From positions 64,755,501-64,819,500 of the forward strand of contig CP142455.1 in the NCBI GenBank assembly GCA_038049695.1: a DNA stretch of 64,000 bases. The letters are read 5' to 3'. The stretch is from Cinnamomum chago (taxonomy: Eukaryota; Streptophyta; Magnoliopsida; Laurales; Lauraceae). The notes under the pieces were generated by a model. The model was not told the DNA's origin, searched no databases, and saw nothing but the letters and a program-made list of their open reading frames with translations. This document shows, piece after piece, positions 43,238 through 55,298 of this stretch. Position numbers and translations under genes: made by a program. Within the stretch, counting starts at the first letter, position 1, and each line of letters starts with the position of its first letter.

Positions 43238-44759
43238 AAAATTGTCACATCCCGGTCCCGAATCACCCTGGCGTAGGGTAATCTCTGAGGTGAGACACAA
43301 GTATTCCCGTCATGCTGTATCTGTCTCGAGCCAAATACAACACATGAAAGAGAAAAATAACTTTTTCCACATGTAAATTGAGCTCACTAAAACATATCCA
43401 TAACATTTAAATCATAACGGAAGCTGTAATTCATTCACATTAAGGTATCATTTCTCATTCAATCCAATTAAACATTCAAGTTTAATACAAAAAAATTATA
43501 CAAGTATATATATTGTTTTACAAAAGAGGGTGTATAAAAGAACCCTATACAACTATACCAAAATTAAAATCAAGAGAATAACACACAAAAAGGGGCTAGT
43601 CACACACTATATGTAATACTCGAAATATACACCATGGTCTCCTGAGGAGGAAGTATCTACGCTGGCCCTTGATCTGGCCACTCTTCTAATCCTGGAGGAA
43701 CCTCTTCGGTACCCTCCTCTCCCTCTTGGGCCTCTTCAAGACGGGAATTGCAGATGCGACTGTGACACCAAGTAGTAATATCTCAATACAACGATCTAGC
43801 AAGTATATACATTAATAAGGAAATACATAATGTTACAAATTGAATTAAAGACAATTAAATTAACAGATGTCATTGTTAAGTATTAACTAGGCAAATTGTG
43901 CAAAAATCAAATAATTTATGCTTGTAAATCAAAGGAGAATGAAACTTACTAATTTGGCTACTACATTGAGATCATCCTCTCAAAAGAGAGCGAATCTAGT
44001 TGGGATGTCACCAGCGGCCCCGTCAAAGACTAGCTGGCTACCTGGGTCTGGAGTTCCGGTGCTCTAGATGACTTACTACAGTAATCTCAAATATCTAAAC
44101 CAAGTTCAACCCCGTCGGGTATCACAGGGTCGAAGGTAAGTAGTGCTGACTCAATCGTATCAAATAATAATCGAATTTGAGTAAGTCTATATTCTTTTGT
44201 TCATAATCGAATCAAATAGTATGCTCATTCATACGAAAACTTACTCAATCCACAATTTCATTGAATACTGAAACAATTGTGTGACAATTAAGCCACGAAT
44301 TAGAATTAGGGACTCATAATGCAACTAATTAATTAATTTGGATTTGATTTCAATAAGGACCATTGACTTCAATATGAAGTGCAATGATTTAGAGAATTCA
44401 AGGTCTTTTTACTAGCCAGCCCTAATCTATTTCTCTTAGTCCTTCACCGTCCAATTCAAGGTAGTTCCAAAAAGTCGACGTACTACTATCTTGTTGGGTG
44501 TCACTTGTTATGGGAAATACGTTGAATTTCCAGAAGTAACCATCATGGCATAGTGCTAGACCAAAAATTGTCCATTAGGCCAATTAATGAGGTTAATGGT
44601 TCCATTTTAAGGTCATAAGGGTCTTAAAGATCCTAAATTCCTATGGAAACAAGAGTATGCACCTTAATTATCTATTAGAGATTATTACGGTGGGTTATGA
44701 TAGATCAAGGGTGATAATTCACCCTAAATTAGGTAAAAAAGAAACCCAGTCTACAGCTA

Positions 44760-44885
44760 CAGGTTCGCGACCACATCCAAAGGGTTGATCGCTCCGGTGA
44801 CCCTTATTGTTCGCTTGAGCGGTGGTTCCAGAAGGGAGTTCACTCGAGCGGACCCATGTTCGCTCGAGCGAACGCTCCAGAATTC
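44760..44885. repeat. Cluster of TTCGCTCGAGCGAA palindromes in the outer LTR
   Basis: Near-copies 'gttcgcttgagcgg', 'ttcactcgagcgg' and 'gttcgctcgagcgaac' within about 70 bp. The same kind of cluster is at 49269-49410 in the inner LTR of this family. Confidence 0.85.
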
Positions 44886-45420
44886 CTGAACTCTGGAATT
44901 CTCTTGTTTCATTTCTCATTCATTTCTCATCTTCCTTCTACTACATAACCTGCATAAAGGAATGGACCCTCCATGCTCCCATTCACCACTTACAAACCAT
45001 CCAATTTCACCAATTAAAAAAAAAATTCATAAAACAATCCAACCCATTCATTCCTTAAGAGAATAGAATCATTGAGAAAGAGTCTCATTTGATTCAAATG
45101 GAATTAAACAAGATGTAAATCCAACTTAAGCTTATACTTGCCTCAAATAGAGCTTTCCCAACCCTCTCTTCACAACTTGGCTCAAAGAAACCAAAAACCC
45201 CCAAATTACCAAACCCTAATCACAAATACACATGAAAATGGAATGAATATGCATGTATGATTACCCAAGAGTTTCTTGACTCTTTTGCAACTCAAAATTG
45301 CAAACAAGAAGGTTTTGGCTCTTACCTTGATAAGAAAATCCAAATTTGGAAGAAGTAGATGTAGACACCTCATTTTGGCACCCTATAAGGGGTAATCCAG
45401 TCCGCCCTATTTAATGATAT

Positions 45421-45900
45421 CATTTTTGGACCTCTAATCGCCCTAGGAATTTACTCATTGTGATATGCTCGTTGAGGGCTTTTCGTCCATGCAAAAAACT
45501 CCGAGATCCGACGGACGGATCGGAAATAGCAACAGCGGGTCCCGTACTCTCCGGGGTGCCCCCCCCGCCCGAAAGTCACCTATCATCTCTAGACCCCTAA
45601 TCACCCCAGGAGTTGGCTCATTGCGATCTACTCATCAAGGACTTTCCGTCCACATATAGAACTTCGAAATCCGACAGGCGGATTAAAAAATCATGGCAGC
45701 GAGCCCCACACTCCAAAGGTGTTAGCATGAAAAATCACCTACCATTTTTGGACCTCTGATCGCCACGAAAGTCAGCTCATCATGACCTACTTGCTGAGAG
45801 CTTTTCACCGATGTGTAGAATGTCGAAATCAGGCGAGCGTATCAAAATCTACGAAGCCTAGGCCCTAGCGATGAACCTGACCCAATCCAACCTGAGCCCA
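45421..45900 (+). repeat. Three tandem units of about 160 bp in the LTR
   Basis: Units start near 45421, 45584 and 45743 with forms of 'catttttggacctctaatcg'. Each continues with 'gctcatt..gat.tactc' and 'ttttcgtcca' and 'ccga..ggcggat'. The unit length is close to a nucleosome repeat. Confidence 0.85.
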
Positions 45901-46039
45901 AACCATCTAACTTGAACCCAATCCACCTGAACCAAACACCTCAAAATTGGACCTGACCCAGCCAAAACCAACCCAGACCCGACCTGGCCCATTAGCTGCA
46001 TGGGAAAGGAGAGTCCACGAGATCTGGACTCTCCCCTCC

Positions 46040-47890
46040 CCCTTGAGATCTCTGTTTCCCTCTTGGATAGTAGGAATAGAAGATGTGGATGGTTTGGAAG
46101 GTGTGGTTGAAGGCTGGGTAGGGAATTGGGTTGGTTGGGTGGATATAGAAGTAGGACATTGGGTTCGGTTTAGTGCAGTAGGATGGTCCAGTAGAGCTGA
46201 TGGTGGTACTACCAGTGACGAGGTATTGATGGGTTCCACAACATTAATGGGTGGGGCAGATGGCGGGTTATATGGCTAGGCAGTGGGTTGGTGAGGTGGA
46301 GTGAAAATTGAGGTGGGTAGTATGGGTGGGTCAGAAAATATCTGTTGATTGGGGGAAGTGGGCAGTGGCATAGGTATATTTGGTTTAGAAAAAGGAAAAA
46401 TATACTCATCAAAGGTTACATGGCGAGAGATGCTAATGCGGCCAGTTTGAAGATTAAGACAGCGGTACCCATGGTGTGATGCACTGTAACCCAAAAAAAC
46501 ACATTTGGCCGATCTATATACTAACTTGTGTTTATTGTAGGGCCTGAGATAAGGGTAACATAAACACCCAAAGGTTTTCAATATTGTGTAATCTGGAAGG
46601 CGATGAAATAAGATTTGAAAAGGACTCTTGTTTTGAGTGTTTGGTGATGGCAGCCTATTGATTAAAAAAATGGCAGTTTGAAAGGCTTCATCCTAGTAAC
46701 TTGACGGTATTGATGAATGAGCCATAAGAGTGAGCCCTATTTCAACCACATGGCGAGGTTTTCGCTTTCCATTTTGTTCGGGCATGTAGGGACATGATAC
46801 CCAATGTATAATTCCATTAGCCTCTAGAGTAGGCTTAAAAAAGAAATATTTCGTGCCCCCATTTGTTTGAAGATTTTTAATTTTACAACCAAACAAATTT
46901 TCAACTTGAATTTCAAAGAAGCTTTATGAGCATGGGATTTTTGAACCAGTGGATATAACCATGAAAACTTGCTAAAATCATCAATAAAGTGAATATAAAA
47001 CCAATGACCAAGATGAGATGTCACAGGGACTGGTCCCCATAAGTCAGAATGCACAAGCTCCAAAGGTGTAGTAGAAATAAAACTTGGCATACTGAAGGGT
47101 AATTTATGACATTTTCCAAGTTGACAAGAAGAACAAACAGAGGAGGACTAATTATTTTGGTGCACAAAAGGCAATTTACTTTTAGAAATAATAGAACGTA
47201 CTATACGTTCTGTAGGATGTCCAAGCCTGCTATGCCATTGTTCAAGGGACGCCTTTTCACCAATAAAGGCTTGTTTGGTTGTGATCGTTGCTGGTAGATG
47301 GTAGAGCCCGTCCTTAGTTCTGCCCCGTGGCTCGGTCCTTGATAAAAAAATCATCCACATGAAATTCACAATGAACATTGTTATCCTTTGTCAGTTGAGA
47401 TATAGATAATAAAATTTTTGTGATGTTAGGTACATGAAGAATATCCTTTAATTTTAAAGTAGACGAAGGAGTTTTGATAAATGATGCACCAATATTGGCA
47501 ATGCGCAAACTTGATCCATTTCCAACTTGCACTTGATCGTTGCCTTGATATTCAGAGTGAAGTGATAGGTTACCAAGGTTTGCGGTGATGTGGTTTGTAG
47601 CTCCAGAATCAGGTTACCAAGCTGGGTCAAAGGAGGCGATCTGACTTGATCCATGAGAGGCGACGAGGGCTTGAGCAGTTTGATCACCTTGGGCAGCATA
47701 ATCATACCTGCAATAACATGTCATTGCCGTGTGATTGGTGCGACCACAAATCTGGCATTGAACACCGCGATTGGAGAAAGGTGGCCGTGAACCTGACTGG
47801 TTGGACTGGTTTCGGCTAGAACTAGAACCAGAACCCGGCCCAAAAGGAGGATTATGTTGTGGTCCTCTCCCATGGCCTTGGCCTTGTTGT
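46040..47890 (-). pseudogene. Ty1/Copia zinc knuckle, protease and integrase, broken
   Basis: Read on the minus strand from 47890. The zinc knuckle is CQICGRTNHTAMTC. The protease start has W, a TAA stop at 47614-47616, then PDSGATNHIT (the Asp is intact). GAG-pre-integrase follows: WHSRLGHPTERIV and CSSCQLGKCHKLPF. The integrase core has LVHSDLWGP (first Asp) and FIDDFSKFSWLYPL (second Asp), then TFGCLCYPYLRPYNKHKL and KCVFLGYS. It ends in a proline- and serine-rich linker near 46040. RT and RNase H, which should follow, are missing. Several stops and frame changes interrupt it. Confidence 0.9.
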
Positions 47891-48597
47891 CCTCGTGTCA
47901 CGACCCGGGCCCGAATTACGGTTATCCCCGAGCCGTGGGCCCATACTTACTCCCGTAAATCCCGAATTAACCGGAATCCACAAGGGATATCAATCACAAT
48001 AAGCCTGTCAATTACACAATTTTGCGGAAATATTTAAACTTGACAAATATCAATTTACAATTTACATGTAGACAAAATAAAGTCCTTATACATGTATCAC
48101 TTCCATCAAAGTTTAACAATCGGTGCATATTCAACACCATACCATAAGTATTAATTACATTCCATAATGAATGTACAAAATAATTGTTCCAACGTTTCTC
48201 AAAATATTAGCGTCCTTTCTCGCACTCGGATGCCCATATCAAATGGCATTTCGTCCATTCCATTCGATTAGTCCTCCTGGAGGAACCGGAGCGGTCTCCT
48301 CCGCTGGCGCCGGGGGCGCTGCTGCACCGGTAGGGGCAATCGGGCCTGTAATGCCATTGATAACACTAATGAACATGACGGTTCAACAATGTATAAATAA
48401 ATCTTGTAATAGCACATGTTAATACATATACTAAACCCATTAAATCCATTTGGCAATACTACTATTCTAGACAATTCTAGATAATTCATGCAATAACAAT
48501 AAGTAACCTAAGAGTTAACCAATAGACATTCACTATCATAGCTTTCATTCATTTCATTTTGTTCGTTTCATTTCATTTTATCTCATTTCGTTTCCTC

Positions 48598-48659
48598 TAC
48601 CATCTTCCCTCAAGGAAGGATTCATTTAATTTACCATCTTCCCTCAAGGAAGGATTCAT
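48598..48659. repeat. Short tandem duplication, period 34 bp
   Basis: 'taccatcttccctcaaggaa' plus 'ggattcat' occurs twice in the inner solo LTR. Confidence 0.95.
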
Positions 48660-49267
48660 CTTCCAAACGGAAGGCATCAATCAATACCCATAGATATGAT
48701 TGAAATATGTGGGACTTACTAGTGTCCTGGCCAGGGACAACTAGCATCACCACGGAGCTCCGGAACGCCCCCAAATCCATCTGCGGCAGCAGGATTGTTC
48801 ATTCATTTCATTTATTAATTCATTGAACTCATTTAGAGTTCTAGTACAGTGGTTATGTTTGGAGATCAATCATCACTTCATTGTGAGTTCAATGTCAACT
48901 CAGTGTGGCTCAATAGTGAGCTTGAGGGACTGCTATGTAATGCCCTCTGAGACCAAGCATCTAAACCAAACAATAAGTGAAACGTTGGTTATCAATGCAC
49001 GTGTTATTATGGATGACATTACTTAATTTAGTTGTGCATTAGATCACCTTAGCTAACACCTATGATGGTTTAGATATCACTTATATTAGCCTTAACGAAT
49101 AGGCTTTCAATGTAAATCAGTCACCATTCACCACATAACTCATCTTAACGAGGTGGGGAGTTTCCATGATCGCATAAGCGATCTTAGTCCATGCAAAAAT
49201 CCAAAACTCACTCGGTCCTCTCAATTGGCCAAATTTTTACTCACAATCGATGTACGTTCCTGTATCC

Positions 49268-49412
49268 TATTCGCTCGAGCGAGTAAAGTTCGCTCGAGCG
49301 GACACCTCACAGAACCTTGGTCGCTCGACCGCATTTTTATGTTCGCTCGAGCGAACTGTCCAGGACGATTTTACTTTGAAACAGAACCTTGGCCGCTCGT
49401 GCGAACTGTCTA
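49268..49412. repeat. Cluster of TTCGCTCGAGCGAA palindromes in the inner LTR
   Basis: Forms include 'attcgctcgagcgag', 'gttcgctcgagcgga', 'gtcgctcgaccgc', 'gttcgctcgagcgaac' and 'ccgctcgtgcgaac', spaced by about 20-60 bases. The cluster is conserved in position with 44760-44885. Confidence 0.9.
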
Positions 49413-50477
49413 GAGTTCCAAACTCGAAAATCTGATATACTCTCTCTTCTTCTACACTCCCTTCTCCACTATTCATCCACAACATATAATAGCAATGGGA
49501 CCTCCTGTCCCCTCCTCACACATCATCCATTCACCCACCACACTTCTAATCATTTATTAACCATTCACACAACCACAATAACTCCACCATTAATGGAAAG
49601 TGCAAAAACCCATAAAATTAAATGCATTTCTACCACAACTAATGCTAATCACAAGGGATGCTTATACTTGCCTCTTATGAAGCTCAATAGCAAAAGCCCT
49701 CTTCCCTAGCTTGGCTTGACACAAGTATTTCCCCAAAACTCAAACCCTAATCCAAAAGAAACATGCAAATGAACTCCTATGAGCCATTTGTGCTAGAAAT
49801 CAACTCAAACTAACTAATAGAACTTGAAAATCCCAAAATGGGACTAACTACTTACTTGAGGTTCCAAGCAAAGGTTCCTTGAGCTCTCTTTCAAGCTTTA
49901 CTCTTCAATAATGGACAAATGACTTGGGGAAGGAGATGAAGTAGTTCTACTCTACTCCAATCACTTGACAAGTCTTCTAATCTTCACTTTAGAGGAAGAG
50001 GAAATGGAAGGAGAAGGAAGAAAGGTGTCTAGGGTTTGCTTGAAGTGAGAAATGAATGAATGATTCATTTCAATCTATTATAAGGTTCAATTTCACCAAA
50101 ACCCCCTCCTAATAAGCTTTATTACATATTGAGTCAAATGAAGCTTCACTTGGTCCATTTGAGGTCAAATGAAATCGTGTCCATTATGGAAATTAACGTA
50201 CTATTCGAGATACACGCGTTGGTATCAAGAATTTTCGTATTCGACGAAATACGTGAAAATCCGTATTTATGAGGAAGTCCTTAGTCTACTTCGATTGAGT
50301 CTAAACTCGTTCTAACCAATTCAATTTCATTTCATTATGCTTAATGCATCATTTGAGACTAATTTGTCTCCCTTTGGTCTTTAACCTTGATTAACCCATT
50401 TATCCATGCTTAATTAACATTTTTCTCAATTAATTAGCCTTAATCATGATTAGTTTGGGTCGGGGTGTAACACCTCG

Positions 50478-51195
50478 CCCACGGCTACGAGGAGGTCCAC
50501 GACCTCTACCACGTTGGGCCACATTCACAACTGGCTGGGGGACTTCAAGATGCCGTGTGTGATTATTTTCAATCTGTAGTTCATGGATAAGGAGGTAGCC
50601 ATGAAGTTCATCCAAATCAATTAGTTTGGTGCGAGTGGTGAGAGAGGTCACCAAAGCATCATATTCAGGGCCCAAACCTCCCAGAATATAAAGCAGGATC
50701 TCATCATCAGGAATACTATGACCAGCAGCAGCAAGGTGGTCAGTGATAATCTTCACTTTTTGTAGATAATCAGTGATTGAAAGTGTGCCTTTTTTTAATG
50801 TTTGAAGTTGCAACCTCAATTGCAACAGGTGGGCTCTTGAGATGAGAAGTGCTTCTCGAGTGCAGTCCAAACATCCTTGGAAGTGGACAGACCAACAACT
50901 TTGGTGTGAACACTCTCGGTAAGAGAGGCAATCAACCAACTTAGGAGAAGCTGATCCTGTAGGCAGGATTTAGCTTAGTTTTGCCAGAACCTTGAGGGTC
51001 TGAAATCATCTTTGGTGGGCATGGAGTTGTTCCATCAATATACCCAATGAGGTCGTAACCTCTAAGGATGGGCATCAACTGTGACTTCCACAGTAAATAG
51101 TTGTTTTGGTCCTGCTTTGTGGTGAGAAAGTGTTGCACATTAGGTGTTGGAGAGGAAGAAAATGAGGAAGATGATGATGGGATGAAAGATGCCAT
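50478..51195 (-). pseudogene. Ty1/Copia gag, N-terminal part, split by the solo LTR
   Basis: Minus strand from ATG at 51195: MASFIPSSSSSFSSSPTPNV, then FLTTKQDQNNYLLWKSQLMP and LIGYIDGTTPCP, the usual Copia gag start. A frame break lies near 50940. The second part has LRLQLQTLKKGTLSITDYLQ, KVKIITDHLAAAGH and ILGGLGPEYDALVTSL, then an arginine-glycine tail (GRGRGPPRSRGRG) where the Tekay-like LTR inserted. It resumes at 47890. Dead by frameshift and insertion. Confidence 0.9.
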
Positions 51196-51279
51196 TTAAA
51201 GATGAAAGGGTAATACAAGTTTGAAAGCACAGATCTAAGAATACTCACCACATTTGGATCAGCGACGTGAGTCAGAGAA

Positions 51280-51590
51280 GCTCTGATACCATATAATATG
51301 AATGACACAAGTATTAATGTGGTTCAGCGTATTGCCTACATCCACGACAAAGTTTTCCCACACTAGATTGGTTGGTGCTCTCTTCCATTTATAGATAGCT
51401 TTGATACAAAACAATCAGAATCTCTAGGATCTTTGATTGAGAAATAATAGTGCTTATGATTGAAGATACAGATAAGAAGATGGTTGTAAATGAGAGAGAT
51501 CGATATGGAGGGAGAAAAATTATCTTTGACCAGAATCCAAGATGAGAAATCATGAGCTGTAGTATCTAATAGTGATCTGTGTCTGTTTTT
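51280..51590 (-). repeat. Copia primer-binding site and LTR remnant
   Basis: 'gctctgatacca' at 51280-51291 is the inverse of TGGTATCAGAGC, the initiator tRNA-Met primer site. The LTR lies to its right (lower end first on the minus strand). Its outer end could not be placed; homology to anything LTR-like fades near 51590. No second LTR is present. Confidence 0.75.
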
Positions 51591-52178
51591 ACTAAGGATG
51601 CTGGTTCTTTATCTGTTTTTACGGAGTGAGGTTTATTTATAGTTGTTTTCTTTTCTATTGAATGATTGCAACTGTTTACTCTTGTGTTCATATTTTGCTT
51701 TTACCTAGCATTTGTTCTTTGTTGATCTTTCAAAAAGGTGAAAAAACAAAAAAATGATTCTTTTTTTTTTTTTTATTTCAGTAGGATTATTAGTCAGATT
51801 GTTGGGATGAGATGGATTTCACATTTTGGTTTTGCCTCTGATTTAGGGGAGATAAAATATAAGTTATGATGTCCTCACATGAATTTGTTCCTGAAACTCA
51901 TTCCTTTGGGACGGTGGTTTTACTTCATGATAACATGGTTTCATGTTGATTCAATTAGTGGACTTGGTTTCATATTGATTCAAGTAATGGATTTTGTTTG
52001 GCTGTTCACATGTTCTCTCTTGCTTTGTTTTTGTGTTGGTATTTTTCTTTGAGAAATTGTTGTAGAGCAATTGTGATAGCTTAAGTTTGAAAAGGAATAC
52101 AATCATCTCTAGATTAATATCCTTTTGCATTTCTAGTAAGTATGGTTCTTCTGTTTTCCTTCACTCTCTGTTATGCAG

Positions 52179-52497
52179 AAGCTACAGATTTGCTCCAGAA
52201 GCTGTCAATAGATTCTCAAACCAATACCCTTGAAGTTCCTGAGCCTACTAAAAAGGTAATTATGAACTCCTTTTCATGCCTATGATAATTTCTATAAGCT
52301 TGTAACCTTTTTTCCATGTCCCTTGAATATTTTATTCTAATTTTCTGCTGTCCATTTCTTTCCTAAGAAACATGGGTTTGTGAGCTCTGGTGATGTGGCA
52401 AATGTGCCGATTGCATCATGAGAAAGATCTACTCCTCTAACTCAGGGGCTTGGAGGATGTGGACTCAATGGTCAATGAGACAGGTGTGATTAAAGAG
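52179..52497 (+). pseudogene. Captured exons of a YTH-domain ECT gene (N-terminus)
   Basis: The first exon (52179-52255, 'atgcag' and 'gtaatt' borders) encodes EATDLLQKLSIDSQTNTLEV then PEPTKK, nearly the conserved N-terminal box of plant ECT (YTHDF) RNA-binding proteins. A second exon-like block (52368-52497, 'cctaag' and 'gtaaac') reads KHGFVSSGDVANVPIAS then stops. The YTH domain that reads m6A in mRNA is not present. The piece is probably captured by the CACTA element, since it lies between that element's right end and the Copia remnant. Confidence 0.75.
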
Positions 52498-55298
52498 GTA
52501 AACAATGCCCATTAGCGACAGGGATATACTTCAGTAGGCTTGAGCTAGTTGGATAAAGAACTTAGTTTTGACTTGGGTCAAAGTGAGCTTGACTTGTTAA
52601 GTGGCTTTGACTTGAGTTCTATATTTTGGCTTATTTCAGTATGGACATACTCTTTAATACCTATATTTTTATGCCTTTTGTTAAAGTATTTTTTATTTTT
52701 TAAAAATTAGTGAGAGTTATGTGTAAAAACAAGGAGTTTTTATATTTGGAACTTAAATGTCTATCGAAACCTTTACAAATTGTTGGATTGAGTAAACAAA
52801 ATCTGTTTTTAATAGATTATTAAACTTTTAAACTGCTAAATCAAGGGCTAGGATCATTGATGTAGCTGGGAAAATTGAGCCCGATTCCTTTTGTAAATTA
52901 GTTCAGTAGGGAAACCAAATCTCAATCAAAAGGTTAGTACTTAATCATAATTTTTTTTTTCTCATTTCTATAAGTTCTTTATAGTTAGCTTGCTCTTTTG
53001 TCGATTGAATTCTGGTCTTGCATTTGACGCCTTTCATGGACTGTCATTTCTATTTTTTACTTGGGTGCAGTTTGTGAAAGCAATTTCTATCATTGGAAAA
53101 ATTGTTCGATTCATTGTTGGCAATGAGATGAATGAATGAATGAAACAGGGGACCTCATTGAATGAGATGAATGAATGAAACAGGGGACTTACAACTGTGA
53201 TTAATTGATGTATATATGAGAGAACTAATGTTGTATAATACTATTATTCTTCATTTCTCAGGTTTTTCATACTCAGATTTCGACTAATGATCGTTTACTA
53301 AACTAGGCCTTCCGGAACTTCAGCTTGGAATAATTCCAGAATTTCGAGGTATAATCATATGCAGTTTAGTTAGAATTTGGTGTTTACCTCTTTTTTGGCC
53401 ATTTGGATGTTACTTAGAGAGTATACATTTCCTTTATTATCATCTTGGTGTTGGTATCTTATCTTCATGTTGTTTTAAAAACTAGGTATGCTTCGTGTGT
53501 AAATGGTGCCTGATCAACACACATTTTTCGATTACCCATACAATAAACCTGACATCGTACAATTTTGAGTAGTTTTTAAGAGAGAATAGCCCATTTAGTA
53601 ATAGGTGTTGGAAGAAGCCATTTAGTAACTAAGGAACAACTTTGATGATATAGTGAGATTATTTTCTTAAAAGTTGTGGAGTTTCTTCCTCTTTATCCTA
53701 GATATTATGTAGTCATCCCATCCCGTTCATGGTACGAAACTGTGTAGATTATCTTGTAGAACAAAGTTTCAATTTGAGGCCTCATTCCTGCATCAATTTA
53801 ATTGATACACAAAAGCAAAGTATTATTCATTTGTTGTTTGTTGTAGCCACTGATTCTGCACAGATGGGGCTCTTTGCAATTTCCCAGGATGTTTTTAAAC
53901 TCTCCTTTCATTTATAGGCCATTTGGATCATAGTAAAGTTGAGTGCAGGTAAATAAGGGGTTCATGTATTTTGATTACTTGAGTTGTAAATGACAGTTTT
54001 GTGAGCTTCATCCAAATTCCAAGAATGGGTATCACTAAGATGAGGACTTCATGGCAAAATGAAATTAGTTTGCAAGAGTGATTTTTCATTGTTCCCTGCT
54101 AATACATTTTTGCAGGTTTTGTAGTTGAGATCATAGAGGATGATTTCTTGGATTTTCACTTTCTGCCAATTAAAAGGGAAAAAAGTAAAAAGGAAAAATC
54201 TTTAGAAGTGAAAAGATCCAAACTGCTGCTATAATTGGTCCTAACCATATTCAAAGCCTGATAAATAGGCAAATCTCTAATGGGTTGAATACTTGGTTGG
54301 TCTATCCCATGTTTTGTGTCTAGGAAGCAAACAATTTATTTTCTCTCTATGTTTGCATATTCCTCTCATGATGTAGTTATAGCTTTTATGACTTGAATGA
54401 AACAAGTAAATAGAACGAATTCAACTTCTTAATAAACCTCCAAAATCAGTGTTTAAAACTATTTTTTTCTGTATAATTGCAACAACTTGCAGACCAAGTG
54501 CTAAGGACAGTGCCAATATACCTTAATTAAAAGGAGCCAAAAGCTTTTGCTACAACCTTACAATAAGCAATCAGATTGGATCATAACGTTGTGACAAGGT
54601 AATCCAATTTCTCAAAACTTCTTATCAAGATAAGCTATAGAAAAATCCTTCAAGTCCCTTATCTTACTGCATATATTCTTTTTAGATTGGTAGATGTCCG
54701 GTGCATGTTGGAATTAAATAAGATAAAATATCCAAAAAATTATTAGTTATATTTGCATGGTCTAACTAGTAATACTAAATAAGACGTGAGAAGTGGTTCC
54801 AAATTTTTCCTGCTCCTCAAAGAAAGAGAAGATGGTTTCTTTTTCTGCAAATAGAACAATGTTATAAGTGTTGTAAAAAAAAAAGAGCAATGTCATAAGA
54901 ATTGTTCCCTACTGTGAATTTGATCAACAATTTGAAATTAGAATTATATTCGCTGGTGCTGTCCAGCAAATAGCTTTTGAATCCTCAACAAATGAGCATG
55001 TATTTCATTACCACTTGACATCTTTCTTATGATATTAAGGGGAGGATTATCTAGTTTCATGTTTCCATATCCGTAGAGAAGCTAATGTAGATGCCCATTT
55101 GCTTACTAAACAGGGGTGTGGGGGAGAAACTCACTTGTGGATCTTGTGTGCCCTCCAAATCTGTATGTCTTTGAACATTATGAATACTTCCACTGATTCC
55201 TTTCATTTTAAATTATAAAAGAAAGAAACTCCTAATCTTTCAAAAGTTGGTGCTTTTGCTATTTTCATTGGAAATATTACCATGTACTTTCGTTTCTA
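52498..55298 (+). other. CACTA interior, intron-like, no recognised gene
   Basis: AT-rich without a supported frame. A 62-codon ORF at 53729-53917 has no family. It may be introns of the captured gene. Confidence 0.5.
53122..53189 (+). repeat. Tandem duplication with (ATGA)n
   Basis: 'aatgagatgaatgaatga' followed by 'aacaggggac' occurs twice, period about 38 bp. Confidence 0.9.

Larger units (their letters stand above)
47896..50472 (-). mobile_element. Inner Tekay-like Gypsy solo LTR, 2577 bp
   Basis: On the minus strand it starts TGTTACACCCCGACCC and ends GGGTCGTGACA. The target duplication CCTCG is at 47891-47895 and 50473-50477. It splits the Copia gag (RGRGRG before, QGQGHGRG after). 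It is the same family as the outer LTR, so this family was active at least twice at this locus. Confidence 0.93.

Noticed and set aside
45421..45900. CRISPR-like array
   Set aside because: Only three long diverged tandem units, in plant LTR DNA; no short repeats with unique spacers.
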